Shown piece by piece: positions 1 through 10,703 of a stretch of DNA of 64,000 nucleotides. Numbering within the stretch: the first letter of the stretch is position 1; each line of letters opens with the position of its first letter. The translations under genes and the position numbers were made by a program. Below the pieces are notes generated by a model, which saw only the letters and a program-made list of their open reading frames with translations, did no database searches and was not told the DNA's origin. This stretch comes from Mrakia gelida (Eukaryota > Basidiomycota > Tremellomycetes > Cystofilobasidiales > Mrakiaceae): contig BRON01000003.1 in NCBI GenBank assembly GCA_024345305.1, forward strand, positions 496,001-560,000, read 5' to 3'.

Positions 1-613
1 AGTTTAGTCTTGTGTAGAGATTGGATCGGGATTGCCTTTATGACTCGCTGAAGTTCGTCCTTATGATACAGCTATCGCCCTCTAACGCTTCGCTTGACTC
101 GAAAAGACACCGACTCGAAGACGACGCGACCCGCGATCTTCTTCCCTCCTCCTCCCTCATCTTCTCTCCCTTTCATCCCCTCGCCTTATCTCATCGGCGA
201 ACATCTTCTGAAGTGTATCAAAAGCAAGCGAGCGAGCGGAATAACTCTCAACGGGGCTCAAACAAACCTGGCCCAACCCCGTTTCGTTTCGAGTCGAGCT
301 TCCCTTTGATCCCCCTTCGCTCGCTCGCTCATCATCATCCTCCCGTTCCGCAACCACACTTCAGCATCGCCTCTCGCTTCGAAGGAATGGTTTTGGATCA
401 AGGGCGCGACACCGTTGAATGAAAACGCACAAAAACATTCCACGAGGTCGAGAAGAGAGATGACCATCAACTACATCAGTCCTCTAAACAATCCCAAACT
501 CCTTCCCTCACTCAACTCAACCTCGATCCCTTCCCTCCCCTAAACCCCTACCCTACCCCAAGCTACCTACCCTCAACCTCACCCACCTGACGACTAAAAG
601 ACAAACAACTACG
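1..613. other. Upstream region of the first gene, no gene seen
   Basis: This stretch holds no reading frame I would defend. The last ~130 bases before the ATG at 614 are strongly C/T-rich on the + strand (runs of CTCCC, CCTACC and CTCAACC), the usual look of a 5' UTR or core promoter in this window. Overlapping open frames near 20-470 on both strands are low-complexity and show no family motifs. The left edge could include the end of a neighbour outside the window. Confidence 0.5.
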
Positions 614-1003
614 ATGCTCTCCTACAACGCCACGCCCTTCTGCCCCTCCTCCTCCTACTCTCGCTCGTCCGCGTCGACTTCCTCCTCGTCGTCGTCGGAC
701 CTCAACGAACTCTCCCCTCCTTCCCCAACGGGATCCAACTCCTCCCTCCCCTCCACCACCTCCTCGGACTCCACCTCCATCACCAACCCCCCAAAAGCGA
801 ACAAGAAACCCCTCATCAAGTTCCTTCAAGTTCGAACCCATCGAAGGGTGTCGTCGATGGACTCCTCGGCCTCGACTTCGCCCACGAGCTCGTCCTTCGC
901 CATCGGGGTTCAGGACCTTCCGTCGAGGGTGGTGGAGAGGGAGGACGAGGACGAGGGAATGGATGGATACTGGTCTGAGATCTGTAGGGAGGTGGGAATT
1001 TGA
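614..1003 (+). CDS. Small serine-rich hypothetical protein
   Basis: This is a single-exon frame of 129 codons plus stop. The N-terminal two thirds are Ser/Pro/Thr-rich and look disordered. A basic segment (KANKKPLIKFLQVRTHRRVS) is followed by a phosphosite-like Ser patch. The C-terminus is acidic and ends in DGYWSEICREVGI, a compact aromatic motif that looks more folded and could be a binding peptide. There is no signal peptide or membrane segment. It faces the BEM46-like gene tail to tail with about 250 nt between them. I do not recognise a family. The pyrimidine-rich leader and C-ending codons favour a real gene, but a longer spliced form is possible. Confidence 0.5.
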   Translation: MLSYNATPFCPSSSYSRSSASTSSSSSSDLNELSPPSPTGSNSSLPSTTSSDSTSITNPPKANKKPLIKFLQVRTHRRVSSMDSSASTSPTSSSFAIGVQDLPSRVVEREDEDEGMDGYWSEICREVGI

Positions 1004-1251
1004 GCTTTGGGTTGGGTGGGTGGGTTGGTGTGTCGAACTGGTTTCGATGGACGACGGCGGTGTTTTGTTGTACGACGACGACGACGAGGTTCGATTGGTT
1101 TGGTTTAGCTCGATTTTTAGCGATGATTTCACTCTGCCGAACAAAAGAACCCAATCGATCGAGCCAAGAAAGCAGAGGAGTCAGCGGTGCGAGAGTGAAC
1201 GCAAAACAAAGACGCGCTCGACGCGACCACTCACCCTCCCTCTCTTCTCCA

Positions 1252-2891
1252 TCACGGCTCCTCCTTCTTCCTCGACGTTTCCTTCGCTTCCAGAACTCCA
1301 CTCCTCTGCAAGAAGCCTCTAACCCCAGCTCCCCATTCCCCTTTAGCCATCCAAGCATCGTCGTGACTCTTGGCCTTGATGGACATCCATTCCCGTCTTC
1401 CCGATCTCCTCCCTTTCCCTCTCGTCCTCCCTCCATCCTGACCCACTCCGTCATCTCCCCTAGCTCGCTCCTCGACCCCACCACCCGCCTCATACATCCT
1501 CCTAACCAACTCAGGCCTAACCAACCCATCCTTCTCCCCCGAAACGAACAACACGTCCGTCTCGTCCAACGCGCTTCCACCCCCCTTCTTTCTTTCCTTC
1601 AACGCCCCCAGCGCATCCCACTTGTCCAGCACGAACCCAGTGAGATAGTGATACGGCAGCCACCTGCTCGGGTACAAGCTCTCCGTGATCATGATGGGGA
1701 CGGAGGGGAAAGGGTTCTCCAAAACCAACGCGTCAACCAACCTCCTCCCTTCGTTCCCCTCGCTCGAGGGAGGGAGTGAGCCGAGAAGGACGCAAGCAGC
1801 TGCTCCACCGAGGGAGTGTCCGTAGAGCACGATCTTGGAGTCGGGGTAGGTGGTTCGAGCGTAGGTGAGGACGGCGAGGTAGTCGCGTAGGAGGGCTCGT
1901 TGAGAGGGCGCGGAGGGGGTGGACAGGTAGTAGGATCGAGGAGGGATGGTGAGGAGGACGGTGCTTGGGTTGGGATGGGAGAAGGGAGAGTGTCTGGTCG
2001 AGAGGAGGAGGTGGGAGAATAAGGGGAGGCGGGAGAGGGGAGAACCGAGGTTGCCTGGCCGACGCGTGGACGAGAGAGGAGAACGAGTGAGTTTGACGAG
2101 AGAGGAACACGAGTGAGTCTGGGAGGAATGAAGAGGCAAGGAAGGGGGGGGGGGGTTGAGGCTGACCTTGGAAGTAGACGAGACATATATCTGGCGAGTT
2201 AGCTGTTGTCGAGGTTCCAGCTTTGCGGAGGGAGATCCCTCGAAGAGTGATGCCCTCCTCGGACTCGATCTCGACTTCATCGAGGTCGACACCTCGGAGG
2301 AGACGATCCTTTGGGTCGATTTTCTGCGACGAGGATGAGACGCGAAGGTCAGTCTCGTCGCCCTCTACTCTTTCCTACGAGGTTCAAACACGAGAAAGAC
2401 CTACGGTTGTGCGAGCGAGAGGCGGGAGGTACCCCATGTAGATGATCTTACGTTGAAAGACGACGAGCATCATGCACTGCAGTGGCACAAGGGAAGAAAG
2501 ACAGATTATGAGCGATGAGACTCATCGCCCAAGAGAGAGAAGCTGTTGAACTGACCTGGAGAGAGAAATGGTGGGTCAGCGATCAGAATCGAGAACGAAG
2601 ATGGGAGGGACGAGCTGAGCTGACCTTGTAGGCCCAGAGAACGAGAGGGAACCCAACAAACCCAGCAGCGATGATTCCCCAAGGTGTTCCTGTTACTGAG
2701 CTGACGTCTAGAAGAGCATCGCTGACAGCGGAGGGGGGAAGAAGGGGAGGAAGAGGAGGAGGGAGCGACGAGGTCGAGCGACGGAGGTGCTGGCGAGGAG
2801 GAGGAAGCGGGCGACGTCCAAGGCTCAGCGAGGTTTCAGCTCGAGGAGCGTAGAGAACGAAGGCTTGGAAGTGGTGAGAAGACCTGAACAT
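1252..2891 (-). CDS. BEM46/ABHD13-like membrane-anchored alpha/beta hydrolase
   Basis: Four exons on the minus strand (2891-2625, 2476-2405, 2323-2167, 2054-1252) join in phase to 432 aa. An N-terminal hydrophobic anchor (GIIAAGFVGFPLVLWAYK) leads into the family's QRKIIYMGYLPP segment, then EVEIESEEGITLRGI and VYFQGN. The nucleophile elbow is YGHSLGG (Ser), the acid lies in FVSGEKDGLV (Asp) and the catalytic His in KSHDDAW, so the Ser-Asp-His triad is complete. BEM46 proteins are fungal ER or plasma-membrane-linked hydrolases implicated in polarity; the substrate is unknown. The first intron keeps the anchor separate from the core. Intron 3 contains a run of 12 C on the coding strand. The gene shares a ~124-nt divergent promoter with prefoldin 6. 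The start chosen is the first ATG giving the anchor; an in-frame ATG lies 42 codons upstream. Confidence 0.85.
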
Positions 2892-3015
2892 GGCATCTCC
2901 TCTTTTTGAGCAAGTTGTAGTCGGGAGCAAACGAAGGAAGGCGGTCGAAATTCCAAGGTCGTGAGCTCGAACCGAAGTCGACGGGCTGTCCTTCCTCCCA
3001 AACCATCTTCTCGCC
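2892..3015. promoter_or_regulatory. Divergent promoter between the BEM46-like gene and prefoldin 6
   Basis: Only about 124 bp separate the start codons of two genes transcribed away from each other. I see no TATA box, so this is probably a TATA-less bidirectional promoter. The extent is inferred from the gene starts. Confidence 0.5.
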
Positions 3016-3960
3016 ATGTCTACTCAATCCCTGGAAACCCGTTTGGAGGAAGCTACCGTTGTTTTCCAGAAGCTGCAGTCAGGTGAGCCCCTGTCAATTG
3101 CTTTGGGAGAGCTAGGAAGATCTGGAGCTGACGAGACGTTCGAACTCCTTCGTTTCGTTCTGCTCCAGATCTGAGCAAAGCCGTCGAGGCTCGTCAGCGT
3201 TTAGATAGTCAGCGGTCGGAGAACGAGGGTGTGCTCAAGGTGAGTTTGGCATCTACGCTCTACTGGAATCGAAGGAAGCAGGGGACGAGCTCGCATGAGG
3301 GACGAGGAAGGGAAGGAGGGAGCTCGAGCTCAACGAGCTTCCTTCCCGAGGACGTCTCTGGCTCATTCCCTCCCTAGAAGCTCGTAGAACCTATCTACAC
3401 TCAAGCCTACGCTCCTGGGTCGAGACTCCTGCCGCGGGAGCTGCGTCGTCTCGCTCCCTGCCCAAGTCTTCTCGACAGCTCGAGCTCAAGCTCACCTCCC
3501 TCCCTCCTCCTCCTCGCTCTTCTTTCCTCCAGGAATTCGCCCTCCTCCAACCCCACAACACCGTCTACAAGCTCATAGGACCCGGCCTCGTCAAGCAGGA
3601 TCAAGAGGAGGCCAAGACCAACGTCGACAAGCGACTCGAGTTCATCAACAAGGAGATGTGAGCTTCGACGTCTTTCTTCCCTCCCCTCCGCACCTTCGCT
3701 GCCTCCAGCGTCAGCTTGCTGACCCGCGTCTACTTTGCGTCCCGCCTCGATAGTCTGCGCCTGGAAGATAGCTTGAAGGACCTGTCATCGCGGTCGGAGA
3801 AGAAGAAGATCGAGGTTCGTATGCTCTCCTCGCCCTCTCGTTCTCGAGCTCGTTCCGTCGAGCTGACCTCCCTTCGTTTTGCTGCCAGATCGTTGCGCTT
3901 CAGGGACAGTACCAGGCTCAGCAACAAGGAGGACCTGCTCCTACCGCTCAGGCCGCTTGA
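3016..3960 (+). CDS. YKE2: Prefoldin subunit 6
   Basis: Five exons (3016-3082, 3169-3239, 3533-3657, 3754-3814, 3889-3960) join to 131 aa, the usual length for this subunit. Prefoldin 6 is a beta-type subunit of the hexameric cytosolic chaperone that hands unfolded actin and tubulin to CCT. Visible family features are the N-terminal helix with QSDLSKAVEARQRLDSQ, the ENEGVLKEFALL segment, the beta-hairpin core TVYKLIGPGLVKQ, and the C-terminal coiled coil from KRLEFINKE onward. The tail is QQGGPAPTAQAA. The second intron (3240-3532) is unusually long for this window at 293 nt, but homology is continuous across it (VLK|EFALL), so no exon is missing. Confidence 0.95.
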
Positions 3961-4131
3961 TCCAATGCCAGAGAGGGAAGAAAAAAAAAGAAACGGATGA
4001 AGAATGAACTTTCACGAAACGGAACGCGCTCTGCTCTCAGTCGCTTGCCTCTCGAGAGGCGCGGAGAGATACGCCTCACCGGTTGCTTTCGCGAGAGTGA
4101 GAGAAGGACAGAGAGATAGGGCCATCAAGAT

Positions 4132-5730
4132 CTAAACCGTCGTCGGTGAGGATGTCGATCTCGACGCGAGCGCTGCCTCCCTTTTGCTTCGAGCGAGGGT
4201 GAGCTCCTCCATCTTCCTGGTCGCGAGCTCCGACTGCTGGTCGAGGGTTTGACGTCGGGCTTCGAGAAGGGCCTGGTGCAAGGAGAAGGAGAAGGAAGGG
4301 ACGAGTCAGCTTGCAGTCGACAAAACGAGACGAGACGGTCGCGCGCGACGACGAGTCTTCCCCAACTCCCCTCTTCCTTCCTCCTGCCACTAAAACCCCG
4401 ACAACGGCAGTGAAAATGATTCGAGACTGACCTGCATCTTCTCCACCTTCTCCCTCCTAGCCTCCAACTCCCTCTCCTTCGACTGACTCTCCTCCTCCTC
4501 GATCTTCCTCCTCGCCTCCGCTTCCAGCCACTCCCTCCTCTGCCTCCGACTCTCCACCCTGAAATCAATCTCCCTCTCCATATCCTCGTACCCCAGCTCC
4601 ACAGCAGCCTCGTTCCCCACCGTATTCACCACCTTCTTCAACTCCCTCTCCACCACCTCCGCCCTCTTCGCCTCTCCCAACCCTTCAAACATCACTCCCT
4701 CCTCTCCCTCCAGCCCTTCAAACCCATCCTTCAACCTCTGCACCACCTCCCTCCTAAGCTTATCCACCAACTCCGTTCGTTCCATCTCAACCTTCATCCT
4801 CTCCCTCTCCCGCTCCATCTCCTCCTCACTCTTCTTATCCTCCAGGTCCTCCTCGATCCGCTTGAGGTCCTCGGGCAGGACACCCGCGACGTTGGCTCGT
4901 CGAACGAGGTCGGCTCGAGAGGCGAGGAGGTTGGATCGTTCCAACGAAGCGGTTTCGATGGCTTTGAGACGAGCGGCTTCTTGTTCTTGGATGTGGATTC
5001 GTCGGATGGGATCTTCGGGGGATTCGACTCGGGAGATGAAGCAGTCGAAGGCGAGTCGTTTTTGGTTCGAGATGAGACCGATGTGTCGGACGATGACGAG
5101 GTCGGTGGGGACGGTTTCTGTGAGAGGTGGAAGAAGTGGGGGTGGGCGGGTGGGGTGGTGGGGTGGGAGGTGGGAGGGGAGGGAAGAAAGGTCAGGGAGA
5201 GGGAGGGAGGGAAGAGGGAGGGAAGGAGGGACGAGACGGACCTTCGAGCTCGTCGTGGATCATGGTGTCCTTTCGCCTGTAGAAGACCTGAAAAAAGAAG
5301 ATGAAAGAGTCAGTTGTGCTCCTATAGCGATCTCGATATTTAGGCTGTATCTGGATGCGTAGATGCGAGCTCGAGGAACGTCCTTCCTCCTTTCTTCGAG
5401 CTCGACGTTGAAAAGTCCCTTCCCTCCTTCCTCCTGAGCTCTCTTCATCGTCCCTCCTCCCCTCCTTGTCGCCTCTCTAAGCTCCCATAACCGCATCGTA
5501 GCCCTCGTGTACGATCCTATCAAGGCACAAGAAGCTGAACTCACTCTGAGAGTCCTCTTGTGAACTATCTTGTGGAGGGTTGTCAAAGTCCTGGTCTTTG
5601 CGTTCGCTCCGATCTTGGTGATGATTCCAAAGTGAGCACCAGGAGGTTTGGACTTGATGATCTCCTTGATCGCATCCACAGAGGGATACAGACGTCGAAT
5701 CGTCGACATGGGGATGATTTGGGGAGCCAT
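4132..5730 (-). CDS. MRPS17: Mitochondrial small-subunit ribosomal protein uS17m with coiled-coil C-terminal extension
   Basis: Four exons (5730-5545, 5287-5242, 5117-4432, 4272-4132) join in phase to 352 aa. The N-terminal ~110 residues match the S17 OB fold: HFGIITKIGANAKTRTLT, then HKRTLRVFYRRKDTMIHDE and PTDLVIVRHIGLISNQKR, the equivalents of bacterial KT..V, K+..HDE and GD.V.I....SK.K. The remaining two thirds are a highly charged Glu/Arg/Lys coiled coil. Fungal Mrps17 is known to carry a C-terminal extension; this one is long. The protein should act in the mitoribosome small subunit. The spacer to the next gene on the right (5731-6206) contains a TATATATA element and is shared with the divergent nucleotidyltransferase gene. 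Confidence 0.8.
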
Positions 5731-6007
5731 GGCGAAGGAGAGGGAGGAGTGGTTGAGGGGAAGGGGAAGGGAGGGAAGGTCGAGCTGAAGGAAGAAGAGA
5801 GAGACGCCGCTCTTGGAGCTTTTTTTGAGGAGGAAGAAGGTCGGAGGGGAGAGCTGGGGGAGTGGAGAGAGCTCGGAGGGGGAGGGTGGCGACCTGGGAG
5901 TAGGGTAGGTTGGCCTGGAAGAAGTTGGAGAAGAGAGGGAGGAGGACGAGTCGAAATCGACGTCGAGCTTCCGCTCCTTCCCTTCCGAGGGCATCTCCTC
6001 GAAAATG

Positions 6008-6020
6008 TGTATATATATAC
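6008..6020. promoter_or_regulatory. TATA-like palindrome in a divergent promoter
   Basis: The sequence GTATATATATAC lies in the spacer between uS17m (start 5730) and the + strand nucleotidyltransferase gene (start 6207). It sits about 190 nt upstream of the latter's ATG. Being self-complementary, it could serve either direction. It is one of the few clear TATA elements outside introns in this window. Function is inferred from position only. Confidence 0.45.
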
Positions 6021-6206
6021 GCCAGCTCGTACTCTCAGCTACCCAGAAAGAACGGGTCGTTGCAAAAATCGACCCTCTTGACGACCATTTTGCCTCCGAA
6101 ACGTGAGCTCGCGAACCTCGACTCCTCCTCCCTTCTCTCCTTCGACGTCCATCTTCTCCAGTTTCGATTCATCCCCTTCGCCATCTCGTGATCTCAGCGT
6201 GTACCC

Positions 6207-7992
6207 ATGTCCCAGCTTATCCCTGGAACCTACTTCCCGACATGGAGGGGCATCCTGCAAAGGGTGAGCTTCTGCCTCTTGCTGAGCTTCGATGCTCCTC
6301 GTCTGATCTCCTTCCCTCCCGCCTTTACCTCCCTTCTTCTATATCTTCAGACCGATCCCAGGTCGTTCCTTCCTCCAGCTCAATACAACGTCCCTCTCGA
6401 CAACTCGGAATACATCCTCAACCTCCTGAAGGTGCTTCGAAGCGACGGGAAGGGGTTGAGCTCGACTTGATCCAACCGCGACTGATTTTCTCGCTCTTCC
6501 TGCTTCTTCTCGTTTATCAGGAGAGCCAGCCTTCTCCAAGAGTCATGGGTTGGAGGAGACAGCTGCTGGAGAGGATCGAGAGAAGCGTTCAAAGTCGATA
6601 CGGTGAGTCGAACCTTCCTTCGTTCGTCTTTCCACCTTCTCACCTCGCTCTTCCTTTGTCGCTGATCGAGCACTTTTTAATCGTTTGTCAGGATCCCGCT
6701 ACGTCGTCAGCATCTTTGGATCCTCGTCTTACGGGCTGGACTCCGATGGGACCGATCTCGACATCACCATCGTCGTGCGTCCCGCTCGACTGTGCGCCTT
6801 TCTCTTGTTCGACTTCGCGTTTCTGACTTCCCTCCCTCTGCTTCAAGGACCTCTCGAACCTTCAAGGCGGCAAACCTCCTCATCAAGCCAAAGATGCAAC
6901 GCCGTACAGCTTGAATCATCTCGCTCAGTGCCTCCGAGGGGCTGGCTTGCGAATCGACAGGGTCCGTTTCGCTGTCCTCTTTCCCTCGTTCCGTTCGTCT
7001 TTCAGCTCACGATCCACATCAACATCTTATCCATCCTCCCCATTCATCCATTCCTTCCAGGTCGTCCAAAACGCCAACACACCCATCAGCGAGTCCCTTC
7101 CTCACCTCTCCTCCCCTCGACGCGTCGTCTGACCTTTCCTTCCCTCTTCCTAGTCGTTCTCGCCGACCCACTCATCCCCATCCCCATGGACATCAACGTC
7201 AACTGTCTCTCCGGAAACTACAACTCCCTCTTCCTCTCCACGCACCTCTCCCTCTCTCCCTCAGTCTTCCTCCCCCTCGCCATCTTCCTCAAAACCTGGG
7301 CTCGCGCTCGACGCCTCTCCTCCTCGTCGTTCTCCCCAGCCAACAACCTCACCTCCTACGCCCTCACCCTCCTCCTCCTCAGCTACCTCGTCAACATCGG
7401 TGCAGTCCAAGACCTCCTTCACCCCACCGACGACGGGGAGGAGGGGGAGGAGCAGTGGGTGGACGAGGAAACGAGGGTTCAGACGAGGAAGGGAGAAACG
7501 AACGTTTGGGTGAATCAGTTCTCGTTAGGGAAGACGGAAGGGGAGGTGCAGGAGTTTGAGTTGGGGGATATGGCGTATGGGTTCTTTATTGAGATGGCGC
7601 AGTGGGAGGAGAGGGTGCACGAGGACATGATGAGTTTGAGATTGGGAGGGCAGGTTGGGAGGAGGGAGTCGGAGTGGTTGGGTGGGAGGGACGCGTTCTT
7701 GGTGGTGGAGGATCCGTTCGTTTTGGACCGAGTGAGTAGTGCCCCATTTTCGATATTGCGATACTGCTCGTCGAAGCGTGGCTGACTTCCTCCTTCGTCT
7801 CCGACAGAACACGACGGGGAGTCTCTCGAGAGCTTCGGGGAAACGTTTCTTCGAGGCGAGCAGTCTGATCTGCTCTTTACTTCGGGTCAATTGAGCGCTC
7901 GCTGACCCTCTTACTTCGTTCTACAGGAGTCTCGACGAGCGAGGGATATCTTGGGTCGAGGAGGATCGATCGCGGAGGTGCTGTCGAGTTGA
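6207..7992 (+). CDS. Cid1/TUTase-like non-canonical poly(A) or poly(U) polymerase (copy A)
   Basis: Nine exons (6207-6263, 6351-6431, 6521-6602, 6692-6774, 6848-6961, 7061-7088, 7154-7731, 7808-7885, 7927-7992) join to 388 aa. The nucleotidyltransferase motif is complete: FGSSSYGLDSDGTDLDI has the GS turn and the DxD metal ligands, and PMDINVN supplies the third Asp. The PAP-associated region follows (FLPLAIFLKTWAR, LTSYALTLLLLSYLV, and the C-terminal VVEDPF...NTTGSLSRAS). There is no zinc finger or RNA-recognition domain. The family adds A or U tails to RNA 3' ends; which nucleotide cannot be read from sequence. Intron 6 (7089-7153) must start with GC, not GT, to stay in frame. A paralogue with the same intron positions lies at 60686-62652 on the other strand. 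Confidence 0.8.
7089..7153 (+). other. GC-AG intron in the copy A nucleotidyltransferase
   Basis: The exon ends ...CCCATCA and the intron begins GCGAGT and ends CTAG, with a CTGAC branch-point-like element at about 7129. Only this GC donor joins the upstream ANTPI segment in phase with VLADPLIPIPMDINVN. The only nearby GT (GTCCCT, two bases on) breaks the frame. The corresponding intron of the paralogue starts GTGAGT after the same codon phase. Confidence 0.75.
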
Positions 7993-8399
7993 CGACGACG
8001 ACGCGCCGATTCTGTCCCAGATCTCTCAGCCTTACCTTTATGTAACATCTCTACTCTCTACGTTGTGTTACTCATCCATGCATACTTCATTTTCTCTTCT
8101 CCGTGCAGCTGTCTCTACAGGAAGTGCGACAGAGAGAAGGGCTGGCGAGATCGACGCGACATCTCTCCTCAGCTTTCTCGCTTTCCCTCGGACGCTCGCA
8201 ACGACGAACTTGTTGTTTCTCTCGAGTACGACATTACTACGTGCTGGTTGACCGGTGCCGTCCCGTGGGAACTCGTCTCGAACCAGCGAGCTCTGAGGTG
8301 AAAAGAAAGACGTGGTCGTCGTCGTCGAGAGAGAAGAGAAGGGTGAAGCAGACCATGAAGATCCCTAAAACGAGAACCATCCTCCCCTATCGCACTCCC
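7993..8399. other. Convergent 3' spacer
   Basis: About 400 nt lie between the stop codons of two genes facing each other. They presumably hold two 3' UTRs. I see no exon-like frame or RNA gene. Confidence 0.5.
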
Positions 8400-9320
8400 C
8401 TAAGCAGCCACCGCACCCGTCGACATCTGCCCCCCTGCTGCTGGTGACGGTATCGACCCAGGAACAACGTCGTCGTCGTCGTCGAAATCCTCGAACAGCT
8501 CTGGATACAGCTCGGAGTAGTTTCGGTTCTTGACTCCCATCCTGTTCAGGTTAAGAGCCGAATATTCGGTCAGTGAGCGCTCTGAATTTCCGAGGCAGAG
8601 GTGGGACACGGGGAAGAGTCGTCGAGGCCAAAAGGGAGCGAGGAAGGACGAGGTCGAAAGGACCGAAGGTCAAGACTCACACTCTCGAGTAGATCATTCC
8701 AGCGGGGAAGGAGAAGGCGACCAGGATCATTCCGTAGACTAGAAGAACGAAGTAAGCGAGCAAGGAGAGAGGTCAGCTTGACGAAGAGGTGCAGGACGTG
8801 GGCGACGAGAACGAAGGAGGGAAGGGGAAAGTCGAGAGACGAGAGCTCCTTTCACTCACAGAGGAATCGAATGAGAGCCTTCCTCTTGGGTGGAGGATCA
8901 GGCATTTGCTAGATGTCCAACAGGAGTAGAGAGCAGAGAGTTCAAGTCAGTCGAGAGCCTGGGAGTCGACGGGAAAAGGTCGAAGGAGAAGGAGAGGAAG
9001 GAGGAGGAAGGTCGAGCTCGCGAGCTCAACTCTTCCTGCTCGAAGGATGCAAAGGCTCGACTCACACCCCATCGGAAGACCTGCGACACATAAAGATAAT
9101 CGGAAGTGGTCAGCTTCGGCGACTTCGATACTCTGACAGCTCAAAAACATAGAGGAGCGGGACGAACGGTGGCATTCGGCAGAGGATAGTCCTCCTTCGT
9201 GAGAGCTGTCTTCTTCGGGTTCCAATGAACGACTCCCGTTTGAGATTTAGCGATGGCGAGAGATTTCCGACGGAAGATTGCGGGGAGTTGGAAGGCGGCG
9301 CGAGAGGCTGAAGGGAACAT
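8400..9320 (-). CDS. Single-pass membrane protein, probably mitochondrial, unknown function
   Basis: Five exons (9320-9168, 9080-9066, 8908-8860, 8738-8681, 8541-8400) join to 138 aa. The N-terminus (MFPSASRAAFQLPAIFRRKS) is rich in Arg and Ser without acids, like a mitochondrial presequence. A soluble part (VVHWNPKKTALTKEDYPLPN) follows, then basic PPKRKALIRFL and one membrane helix (FYGMILVAFSFPAGMIYS). The C-terminal side is acidic (ELFEDFDDDDDVV) and Pro/Gly/Ala-rich. Topology resembles small accessory subunits or assembly factors of respiratory complexes, but I recognise no family. Exon 2 is only 15 nt (VFRWG). If splicing began at the ATG in exon 3 the protein would be shorter, but the five-exon form stays in frame throughout. 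Confidence 0.6.
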
Positions 9321-9454
9321 AGTGGTGGGTGGGTTCGATCTGGGTTTTGAAGGGAGAGGAAGGAGGGGATGGAAGGGAAGGACGAGAAGACGATGGAGGT
9401 TGAGAGCGAAATCGAAAGGTCGGCTGCTCCCTCCGCTAACGTCGAGGAGAAGAG

Positions 9455-9936
9455 ATGTCGAAACTTTCAAACTCCAACCCTTTCGATGAGTGAGTACAGC
9501 TCCTACCTGCGCTCTACGTCCTCGAGTAGTTCTGATGCTGATTCGTTGCGTGGTTGGCTCTGGATCGTGCAGCGAAGACGAGACACCCTGGGGAGGAGGA
9601 GGAGCTGGCGCACCTCCGCCGGACGATGGAGACCTCATACAGAACGCTCTCGCTAAGGAGAAGATGATCAAGTGAGTTCCTAGACACCCTTGCTATCCGT
9701 CCGAACCATTGCTAACCTCTCTTCTCGTTTCCAGCGACATCCAAGGACTTCAGGAGGGACTCAAAGGTCCGTCAGCTCGCTCCCTCCTTCCTTCCGTTGA
9801 GCTCGACAAGCTGACTCCCTTCCTTCTCCTCGCAGCTCTTCTCTCTCGAATCACGACAGTCAAGGGAGACACCGAGAAGCTCGCCACCGAAAACTTGATG
9901 CTGGATCAGTACATCGCCAACCTCAGCAAGAAATGA
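9455..9936 (+). CDS. SCOC/Slo1-type short coiled-coil protein
   Basis: Four exons (9455-9489, 9573-9671, 9735-9766, 9836-9936) join to 88 aa. The N-terminal half is a flexible Gly/Pro/Asp stretch (DEDETPWGGGGAG). The second half is a continuous helix: QNALAKEKMINDIQGLQEGL, then the SCOC signature TENLMLDQYIANL close to the C-terminus. SCOC family proteins bind Arl-type GTPases at the Golgi and act in trafficking and autophagy (family knowledge; Slo1 in budding yeast is of similar size). The gene starts 134 nt from the divergent mitochondrial-type gene, so they may share a promoter. The small size and the QYIxNL end fit the family well. Confidence 0.75.
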
Positions 9937-10703
9937 ACGAAACAACGAACGAACAGCAGGACCCCTCCTCCATCCTCCCTTCGATCCGACCTCTTTCGCC
10001 CTCTCTCTCGTCGACGAAGGTCGTCGTCGCAATACAGCAGGATGCTCCATGTTTAGAGGTGGTTGGGGTGGGGCTATACGACAGGGGAAGGGCTGGTCGA
10101 AGAAGGGTGGGAGGGGAGAGGGGTAAACGTTGAGCTTCGCTGGAGGCCGCGATACGATCAGAGTTCTTCATCCTTCTGCCTCCTCGGTTCCAGCAAGGCG
10201 CCTTGAGAGGAACTCAGTCAGACCCTGAAGAGGCGATCCGATGGGTTAGCTCTTCTTCAGTGAGCTTTCCCTTCTCGCAATCGAGTTCAACGCGAGTTCG
10301 ACACGCTTCTCGCGTCTCGCTGCTCACCGGCAGCGTCGGCTCGGGTCAGCTTCTGTATTATTCTACGAACGAGGCAAAAAAAAAACAGAGTGCAAGAAGG
10401 GCTATGAGACGAGGCGCTATAGAGGAGAGAGATGAAGAGAGCGAGCATGACAGAGCGACGCTGGAGGACGCATCGAGCTGGACAATCAGGGATGGGCGAG
10501 AGCGAAAGCTAACGAAGCGAAGCCGAGGCGCAGGTAGAGAAGGAAAGCATAGCGAAAAGCGAGAACCAGACGAGCGTCCATCGAGGAGGTAAACGAGCTA
10601 GAAGGAGAGTGAATCGTCAGAGTCAGCAAGGAAGAGCGCGACGAGACAGAGGGACCGGAGACGCGAGGACTGACGAGTCGAAGAGCGAGAGATTCGAGAT
10701 CGA
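9937..10703. other. Long convergent 3' spacer, no gene seen
   Basis: About 770 nt separate the SCOC-type gene and the BTB gene, which converge here. Open frames exist on both strands, including a hydrophobic one on the minus strand (10486-10707) and a charged one on the plus strand (10203-10592). None shows a family motif or a consistent exon structure. A run of nine A at 10377-10385 is the only simple tract. It is probably 3' UTR sequence. Confidence 0.45.

Noticed and set aside
540..580. CCTAAACCCCTACCC resembling telomeric repeat
   Set aside because: The units are irregular and not tandem; it is part of a general pyrimidine-rich leader.
3240..3532. Possible extra exon in the long second intron of prefoldin 6
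   Set aside because: Family homology is continuous from VLK to EFALL, leaving no missing residues.
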